Shown here in pieces: positions 57,523 through 64,000 of a DNA stretch of 64,000 nucleotides. Origin of the DNA: Pseudomonadota bacterium (GTDB taxonomy: Bacteria > Pseudomonadota > Alphaproteobacteria > Rhizobiales > Pleomorphomonadaceae); contig JAGSYV010000005.1 in the NCBI GenBank assembly GCA_018262505.1, positions 35,292 through 99,291 on the forward strand, read 5' to 3'. Every line of letters starts with the position of its first letter. Position 1 is the first letter of the stretch. The notes beneath the pieces are model-generated. The model saw nothing but the letters and a program-made list of their open reading frames with translations. It did no database searches and was not told the origin of the DNA. A program made the translations under genes and the position numbers.

Positions 57523-58719
57523 TTAAAGCTGACCGTTTGTCGTCGGGGTGTCTTGGCGGAGCTGTGTGGCCGTAACGGTCATGCCGTTTTGCACGCGATC
57601 CTGTCCGCGTACGGCGATCACTTCGCCCGCGTTCAAGCCCGATGTCGCGACAATCCGTCCGCCGACGGCATCGCCCAATCGCACTTCACGCCGTTCAGCT
57701 CGGCCATCGGGGCGCACGACCACGACCTGCGCCTCGTTTGCATTGCTCCGCAGAACCGCCTCCTCGGGCACCAACAATGCGTTCGAAATGATACCGCGCG
57801 GCATCTTCACCCGCACATACATGCCCGGCAGCAGGGACAGATCGGGGTTCTCCACTTCGACCCGGATGGACGCGTTGCCGGTGCCGGAATCCACGACAAT
57901 GTCGGAAGACTTCAGCCGCCCCGGTCGCGTATGCGGCACACCATCGGGGTTCAGAACCTCGATCGACCCCACGCCGTCGGCGGCGGCCAATTGCACGGCA
58001 TCGAGCCGTGCCGCAGGTAGACGCAGATCGAGGTAGACGTGGTCGACATCCTGCACGACGGCCAAAGCCCGTTCCGACGATGATGAGGCCACGCCACCGA
58101 CATCCACCAGACCGCTGCCCATGTACCCTCGTATGGGGGATCGGAGAGTGGCGAATGCAAGATCGAGCCGGCGCCGTTCGACAACCGCCCGTGCCTCCGC
58201 GAGGGTGGCGCCGGCCAGTGCCAGCTCATTGCGTGCGTTATCGTTCTGCTCGCGACTGGAGACATTCTTGGCGAGCAGCATGTCCGCGCGCTCCAGATTG
58301 CGCCGCGCATGTGCCTCCGCGGCCGTTGCGCGCTTCAGCCCTGCTTCCGCGATTTCAAGGTCTGCCTTGAGCGGAGCAGGGTCGATCTGAAACAGGATCT
58401 GCCCCTCATCGACCCGTGCGCCCTCTTCCACGAAACGCTGGATGATGACGCCGCCGACCTGGGGCCTGATCTCGACGCGCCGATAGGCCGCCACCCGGCC
58501 AGGAAGCTCGTCGTAAAGTACCACCTGCTTGGGCGAGAGGGTGCTGGTGACGACCTGCAAGGGCGTATCGTCGGCGGCTGCCTGCTCCTCGGCGGTGGCG
58601 GACAAACGGGCAAAGATCGCCCCGATTGCAACGACAGAGAGGGCGGAAACCAAGAGAAGAAAGCGGACGCGCGGCATTTGTTTGAATCCAGATGCTGAGT
58701 TTAGCAAACTGGTTCTCAT
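57523..58719 (-). CDS. RND efflux periplasmic adaptor (AcrA/MexA family)
   Basis: GRVAAYRRVEIRPQVGGVIIQRFVEEGARVDEGQILFQIDPAPL; start taken at MRTSLLNSASG. Confidence 0.92.
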   Translation of the reverse strand: MRTSLLNSASGFKQMPRVRFLLLVSALSVVAIGAIFARLSATAEEQAAADDTPLQVVTSTLSPKQVVLYDELPGRVAAYRRVEIRPQVGGVIIQRFVEEGARVDEGQILFQIDPAPLKADLEIAEAGLKRATAAEAHARRNLERADMLLAKNVSSREQNDNARNELALAGATLAEARAVVERRRLDLAFATLRSPIRGYMGSGLVDVGGVASSSSERALAVVQDVDHVYLDLRLPAARLDAVQLAAADGVGSIEVLNPDGVPHTRPGRLKSSDIVVDSGTGNASIRVEVENPDLSLLPGMYVRVKMPRGIISNALLVPEEAVLRSNANEAQVVVVRPDGRAERREVRLGDAVGGRIVATSGLNAGEVIAVRGQDRVQNGMTVTATQLRQDTPTTNGQL

Positions 58720-58921
58720 TTGCCCGTCGACATCAGGCCGAGGTTTCGTGGAGGTTTCGTGGATAAAGGCTGGCGGGAGCCTGCCGATTCCGGCTGCCAA
58801 ACCCAGCCGCCTCACAAACGAAAGCGCGTCGCCGCTGTCATCGCACGTGGCTTTCAGGCTGTCAGCTATGGACGCGTGCAAAAACAAAAGGCTCAGCCTG
58901 AGAGCTGAGCCTTTTAGTGAA

Positions 58922-58996
58922 TGGTGGTCGCTGTAGGGATTGAACCTACGACCCCCGCAGTGTGAATGCGATGCTCTCCCGCTGAGCTAAGCGACC
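58922..58996 (-). tRNA. tRNA-Val (anticodon CAC), CCA encoded
   Basis: GGTCGCTTAGCTCAGCGGGAGAGCATCGCATTCACACTGCGGGGGTCGTAGGTTCAATCCCTACAGCGACCACCA; all arms fold. Confidence 0.93.
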
Positions 58997-59046
58997 TTCA
59001 ACCAACCTACTACCGTGTACGACCACACTTTTCAAGGAAGACTACA

Positions 59047-59086
59047 CTGGCGTGAACCAAGTGCTCTCCCACTGAGCGACGCGCCC
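59047..59086 (-). pseudogene. tRNA 5'-half remnant
   Basis: GGGCGCGTCGCTCAGTGGGAGAGCACTTGGTTCACGCCAG: acceptor-like start, D-arm and partial anticodon arm, no T-arm downstream. Confidence 0.55.
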
Positions 59087-59326
59087 GAACCGTCATGCGG
59101 TGGGGCGATATAATGGCCCTCGGCGGGGCAAGTCAAGGCATCAGGGGAACGAAAATTCGTTCGCTGGGGACAGGCGTCGAGAAGCCCTGAGGTGCGGCCT
59201 TTGTCGACGAAAACTCGTTTGGTCCAGCGGGACAAATGCGACAAGCCGAAAAAATTCCGCGGCGCCCGGGGGGATCTCCGGGCGCCGCGCGCAAGGCGCT
59301 GCGTAGGGGAAACGCTCTCGACCGGG

Positions 59327-60292
59327 TCAGGCAGCGGTGTCGAGCAAAGTACGCAGCGATGGATGTATGTCCGGGCTTTCCTCGGACAAGAATTTCAAAA
59401 GCGCCTTTTCGTTGGCGTGGATCACCCCGTCACGACCGATACGATCGGCCAGCCATTTCACTTCCTCCGAGGTGACCGCTTCCGCCTCGCGGATACGGGT
59501 CTCGTCGGCCTCCATTAGCACTGAAGATGTGTCATCTTGCTGACGCCAGGCTGACCAGACGCCCCGAAGGCCGTTGGACAGCATGCTGGAGAGCATATCG
59601 CCGAACAGCGCGGTGACGCCGCCGGACGGCGCGTCGAGCCAAGCATCGCGGCTCAGCGTTTCCTCGCGCGACATCAGCGTGTAGCCGTGCGCCGCCATCA
59701 GGAAGGAGGCGATCGCCTTGACGAACAGATCGGACCAGGCGGGGTCGTTTTCCGCCTCGCGACTGCGATCGTTGAGATCGAACAGCACTTCCGCTTCTTC
59801 GCGGCTGATGCCGACGGACCGCTCGTTGCCGAAGGCATAGAGGATGGAGCGCAGGCGTTCGACGTCGGCGGCGGAGATGACGCCGCCCTCGCCGTCCTCG
59901 GCGCCGGCCAGCACGGACCGCGACACTTCGGCGAGCGCGAAGGCGGACAGTTCCGCCGGCACGGAATCGGCCCGGCGCATGATGTTGACCAGAAGATCGA
60001 CCTCGAGATCGGTGGTGATCCCGTCGGACGAAAGCACACCAATCAGCCAGCGGGCCATTTCCTCGCTGACGTGGCCGCTCGGTGCCGTCTGCAGGGCGAC
60101 GTAGTCGGTCAGGGCCTCGATATAGAGCTGCCGACCGGCCGCCGTCGGAAAACCTTCCTCAGCGGCGAGATGACAAAGACGACGGACATCGTCCGAATCA
60201 ATGGCACCATCGGCGTAAACGGCGGCACGCAGACGGGCAACCGCATCGAGCGACTTTGCGTCAGGCGCTATCGTCTTTCCGATGTCGGTCAT
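59327..60292 (-). CDS. Hypothetical TerB-like helical repeat protein
   Basis: Repeated acidic segments AAVYADGAIDSDDVRRLCHLA, IGVLSSDGITTDLEVDLLVNIMRRAD, DRIGRDGVIHANEKALLKFL; start at MTDIGKT. Confidence 0.65.
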   Translation of the reverse strand: MTDIGKTIAPDAKSLDAVARLRAAVYADGAIDSDDVRRLCHLAAEEGFPTAAGRQLYIEALTDYVALQTAPSGHVSEEMARWLIGVLSSDGITTDLEVDLLVNIMRRADSVPAELSAFALAEVSRSVLAGAEDGEGGVISAADVERLRSILYAFGNERSVGISREEAEVLFDLNDRSREAENDPAWSDLFVKAIASFLMAAHGYTLMSREETLSRDAWLDAPSGGVTALFGDMLSSMLSNGLRGVWSAWRQQDDTSSVLMEADETRIREAEAVTSEEVKWLADRIGRDGVIHANEKALLKFLSEESPDIHPSLRTLLDTAA

Positions 60293-60507
60293 GATCCCCC
60301 GCTCCCCGTGGCTCACCTTGCAAAGAGGCTACACCACAATTCCGACTTCGAGCTTAAGGGAACGGGTTAAAAAACCATTGAAGACAGATGGTTAACGATC
60401 ACATTCGGTATGCTCGGCGGCCCATCGGGACAACAAATGGCCGTGGCACCTCGAATTTGGCCGGAATGCCGGCATCTGGTTATGGCCGCCGGCGCTAGCC
60501 GTTAACG

Positions 60508-61821
60508 TCAATTCTCGCCCTGCCGCTCGCGACGCAAGCGCGCCCAGTAGTCGAGGCGCTTCCTGAGTTCACGCTCGAAGCCGCGCTCGACCGGCTGGTA
60601 GAAAGTCCGGCGGCCCATCTTCTCCGGGAAATAATCCTGGCCGGAGAAGGCGTCCGGCTCGTCGTGATCGTAGCGGTAGCCTTCCCCATACCCCTCGCCC
60701 TTCATCAGTTTGGTGGGCGCATTGAGGATACGGCGCGGCGGCACGAGACTGCCGAATTCCTTGGCCGCCGCCATGGCGGTCTTGAAGGCGGTATAGACGG
60801 CGTTGGACTTCGGGGCGGTCGCCACGTAGACGACCGCCTCGGCGATGGCGAGTTCGCCTTCCGGCGAGCCGAGCATTTCATAGGCGCCCTGGGCGGCAAT
60901 GCAGACGGACAGCGCCTGCGGGTCGGCAAGACCGATATCCTCGGCGGCCATGCGGATCACCCGGCGGATGACGTAGAGAGGATCCTCACCGGCATCGATC
61001 ATGCGGCAGAAATAGTAGAGCGCCGCGTCCGGATCGGAGCCGCGCACCGATTTATGCAGCGCCGAGATCAGGTTGTAATGGCCATCCTGCGCCTTGTCGT
61101 AGACCGGCGCCCGCCGCTGGACGATCTCCTGCAGCGTCTTGGCGTCGAATACCTCATCTTCGCCGGCGGCGCGCCAGACGTCTTCCGCAAGCGTCAGCGC
61201 GGCGCGGCCGTCGCCGTCGGCCATGCGGACCAGCGCCGCCCTCGCCTCGTCATCGAGTGGCAGCGGCTTGCCGGTTACCGCCTCGGCGCGATCGAGCAAC
61301 TGGCCGATCGACGTTTCGTCGTGCGCCTTGAAGACCAGCACGTGGGCGCGCGACAGCAGGGCCGCGTTGAGCTCGAAGGACGGGTTCTCGGTGGTGGCGC
61401 CGATCAGCGTCACCGTGCCGTCTTCCATCACCGGCAGGAAGCTGTCCTGCTGGGCGCGGTTGAAGCGGTGGATCTCGTCGATGAACAGCAGCGTACCGCG
61501 CCCGAGCGCCCGTCGTTGGCGGGCGGCCTCGAACAGCTTCTTGAGGTCGGCAACGCCGGTGAAGATGGCCGAGGCCTGCTCGAAGGCGAGATTGGTCTCG
61601 TGCGCCAGCAGGCGGGCAACAGTGGTCTTGCCGGAGCCGGGCGGCCCCCAGAGAATCAGCGAACCGAGCGAACCGGAAGCCAGCATGCGGGTGATGGTGC
61701 CGCTTGCCCCGACCAGATGATCCTGGCCCACCACTTCCGACAGGCTGGCCGGCCGCAGGCGATCGGCCAGCGGACGGCCGGCCCGATTATCGGCCGTGCT
61801 GACGCCAAACAGATCGCTCAT
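60508..61821 (-). CDS. rarA: Replication-associated recombination protein A
   Basis: RPLADRLRPASLSEVVGQDHLVG; LWGPPGSGKTTVARLLA; FIDEIHRFNRAQQD. Confidence 0.95.
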   Translation of the reverse strand: MSDLFGVSTADNRAGRPLADRLRPASLSEVVGQDHLVGASGTITRMLASGSLGSLILWGPPGSGKTTVARLLAHETNLAFEQASAIFTGVADLKKLFEAARQRRALGRGTLLFIDEIHRFNRAQQDSFLPVMEDGTVTLIGATTENPSFELNAALLSRAHVLVFKAHDETSIGQLLDRAEAVTGKPLPLDDEARAALVRMADGDGRAALTLAEDVWRAAGEDEVFDAKTLQEIVQRRAPVYDKAQDGHYNLISALHKSVRGSDPDAALYYFCRMIDAGEDPLYVIRRVIRMAAEDIGLADPQALSVCIAAQGAYEMLGSPEGELAIAEAVVYVATAPKSNAVYTAFKTAMAAAKEFGSLVPPRRILNAPTKLMKGEGYGEGYRYDHDEPDAFSGQDYFPEKMGRRTFYQPVERGFERELRKRLDYWARLRRERQGEN

Positions 61822-63266
61822 CGGAAGGCCATGCGCAGGATCTGGCCGTTGCGATCGATGGCGACGCGCCAGAACATCGGATCGGACCCGGCGACGTCAG
61901 CAAGAACCTTGGTCGCCGTGATGTCACTGCCATTGACCGACACGATGATGTCGCCCCGTTGCAGACCGATGCGATCGGCCGGCGAGCCGGAAGTGACCGC
62001 GGTGATCACCACGCCGGTCTGGCCGCGATAGGTGAGCCCGATCTCGGCGGCAACGGCGGGGGATACGTTGGCAACCGTCGCCCCCTGGAACGGCGAGCGG
62101 GCATCGATGGTCAGCGTTTCGCGCGGCGTCGTCTCCGGCGCGGCCATCAGCTTCACGGACACCTCGATCAGCTTGCCGGCCCTGTTCACCGTGAGCTTGG
62201 CCACATTACCCACGCCCTTGGTGGCGAGACGGTAGTTGAAGACACGCGGATCGCTGACCTCCACGCCATCCACGGCGACGATCAGGTCGCCGGCGTCGAG
62301 GCCGGCCTCCTCGGCCGGGCTCTTGCGGAGAATCGACGTGACGAGCACGCCCGAGGGCCGGTCGAGGCCAAGACTCTCGGCGATATCCGACGTCACCGGC
62401 TGCAGTTCAGCACCGATCCAGGGCAGTTCGACGGCGGAACCGCCACGCCGCGCCGAATCGACGAACACCTTCACCATGTTGGAAGGAATGGCAAAACCGA
62501 TGCCGTTGGAGCCGCCGCCGCGGGTGAAGATGGCCGTATTGATGCCGACCAGCTTGCCGTCCATGTCGACCAGCGCGCCACCGGAGTTGCCGGGATTGAT
62601 CGCCGCGTCCGTCTGGATGAAGAACTGATAGTCGGAGATGCCGACCTGGCTGCGGGCCAGCGCCGAGACGATGCCCTGCGTCACCGTCTGTCCCACGCCG
62701 AACGGATTGCCGATGGCCAAAACCAGGTCGCCGACCTGCAGTTCGTCGGAATTGGCGAGGGGCAGCGTTGGCAGTTCCCCCTTGGGGGTGCGGATCTTCA
62801 GAACGGCGAGATCGAGCTGCTCGTCCTTCAGCACTACGTCGCACTCGAACTCGCGCCGATCGGCCAGCGCCACCTTCACGTCGTCGCCGTCCTCGATGAC
62901 GTGGTTGTTGGTGACGATGAGGCCAGAGGGATCGACGATGACGCCGGAGCCGAGCGACTGCTGGTGTCGCTCGCGCTGTTGTCCGCCCAAACCGGGAATG
63001 TCGCCGCCGAAGAACTGGCGGAAGAAGGGATCGTCCATCAGCGGCGAGGAGGCCACCTTGACGGTCTTGGTCGAGTAGACGTTGACCACGGCCGGTCCGG
63101 CCACCTTGGCAACCGGCGCAAAGGACAACTTGACCTGCGCCTCCGACGTCGGCAAGGCCCGTTCCTGAGCCGTCGCCGCTCCCAGCGACGCGCAGGCCAG
63201 AAAGCCGAAAGCCAGGATGAGGCGAGACAGTCCGTTGGGTCGCATCGCGTAACTCCAAGAGCGCAT
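61818..63266 (-). CDS. degP: Do/DegQ family periplasmic serine endoprotease
   Basis: GSGVIVDPSGLIVTNNHVIEDGDDV; QTDAAINPGNSGGALVDMDG; two PDZ domains; ORF extends to 63347. Confidence 0.93.
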   Translation of the reverse strand: MRSWSYAMRPNGLSRLILAFGFLACASLGAATAQERALPTSEAQVKLSFAPVAKVAGPAVVNVYSTKTVKVASSPLMDDPFFRQFFGGDIPGLGGQQRERHQQSLGSGVIVDPSGLIVTNNHVIEDGDDVKVALADRREFECDVVLKDEQLDLAVLKIRTPKGELPTLPLANSDELQVGDLVLAIGNPFGVGQTVTQGIVSALARSQVGISDYQFFIQTDAAINPGNSGGALVDMDGKLVGINTAIFTRGGGSNGIGFAIPSNMVKVFVDSARRGGSAVELPWIGAELQPVTSDIAESLGLDRPSGVLVTSILRKSPAEEAGLDAGDLIVAVDGVEVSDPRVFNYRLATKGVGNVAKLTVNRAGKLIEVSVKLMAAPETTPRETLTIDARSPFQGATVANVSPAVAAEIGLTYRGQTGVVITAVTSGSPADRIGLQRGDIIVSVNGSDITATKVLADVAGSDPMFWRVAIDRNGQILRMAFR

Positions 63267-63368
63267 GGTCGACATGCCGTCTTTTACGCCGCCGAATATG
63301 GCAACGGAAGGACGCCCAAACAACAAGGGGCGACCCCCCTTGCTCAACTTTCAGCGAAATTCGTTCGA

Positions 63369-63803
63369 TCAGGCGGCGGCCGTCTCGGCCTCGACCGGCT
63401 GGGCAGCCTGGCGGGCCTTGTCGGCGGCGCCCTTGGCGGCGACGTCGCGATCAACGAACTCGATCACGGCGACAGCGGCCGAGTCGCCATGACGGAAGCC
63501 GGCCTTCAGCACGCGGGTGTAACCACCGGCGCGGGCCTTGTAGCGGGGGCCGAGCACGTCGAACAGCTTCTTGGCGGCGATCTCGTTGTTCTGCAGCTCG
63601 GCAGCGAGCTGGCGACGAGCGGCGAGATCACCCTTCTTGGCGATGGTCACCAGCTTCTCGACGATCGGACGCAGGTCCTTGGCCTTCGGCAGGGTGGTGA
63701 CGATCTGCTCATGCTCGACGAGCGAGATGGCAAGGTTGGCGAGCATCGCCTTGCGATGGCTCTGTGTGCGGTTGAACCGACGGCCCGCATTACCGTGACG
63801 CAT
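63369..63803 (-). CDS. rplQ: 50S ribosomal protein L17
   Basis: [51 protein letters not shown]. Confidence 0.98.
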   Translation of the reverse strand: MRHGNAGRRFNRTQSHRKAMLANLAISLVEHEQIVTTLPKAKDLRPIVEKLVTIAKKGDLAARRQLAAELQNNEIAAKKLFDVLGPRYKARAGGYTRVLKAGFRHGDSAAVAVIEFVDRDVAAKGAADKARQAAQPVEAETAAA

Positions 63804-63894
63804 GGCCTACTCCTATTTGTCTTCGCGCGGCTCACGCCGGGCAGGATTGTTTTGAACGAGCCGGAGAGCCACGCCCCCCGGCGAGCTTCTCGGC

Positions 63895-64000
63895 TCAGTA
63901 ATTGTGGTCTTCGTAGCGCTTGGCCAGGTCTTCGATATTCTCGGGCGGCCAGTTCGGGACTTCCATGCCGAGATGCAACCCCATCTGCGCCAGCACTTCC
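63895..64000 (-). CDS. rpoA: DNA-directed RNA polymerase subunit alpha, C-terminal end (partial)
   Basis: [34 protein letters not shown] immediately upstream of rplQ. Confidence 0.92.
   Translation of the reverse strand, partial: EVLAQMGLHLGMEVPNWPPENIEDLAKRYEDHNY

Overview
High-GC alphaproteobacterial (Rhizobiales-like) chromosomal window with about 55 protein genes, one tRNA and no CRISPR array. Left to right: hisF-hisE-coaA; an amino-sugar/peptidoglycan-sugar locus (nagA, GntR regulator, BadF-type kinase, divergent murQ, sugar ABC importer, broken Gfo/Idh oxidoreductase); AraC regulator, gor, DUF2059 gene, gph, an mgtC remnant, a chemotaxis receptor; moeB, a disrupted moeA and moaC; then a large minus-strand cluster (about 22.3-38.5 kb). 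That cluster has a GAF/PAS-Crp fusion regulator, seven overlapping genes resembling the poorly understood DVU_1551-1558/Trs set of sulfate reducers (CoA ligase-like, radical SAM, NTP transferase+HD, C_GCAxxG_C_C protein, methyltransferase, small zinc-ribbon/redox protein, NAD-type oxidoreductase/Fe-S dicluster protein), a D. gigas Mop-like aldehyde oxidoreductase, XdhC, MoaD, an FprA flavoprotein and an ArsM-like methyltransferase. It is followed by a LuxR/MalT-like regulator plus oligopeptide-type ABC importer with hydantoinase/oxoprolinase and two tandem DUF917 proteins; TetR/MFS; a BaeSR-like two-component system with an RND efflux pump; tRNA-Val(CAC) with an adjacent tRNA half-remnant; a TerB-like hypothetical; rarA, degP, rplQ and the 3' end of rpoA. 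The DVU_155x/Trs-like operon with its unusual regulator is the best candidate for an under-described system. Two genes (moeA, Gfo/Idh) carry internal deletions with frameshift. Family names are from recognition of motifs in the translations; no searches were run.
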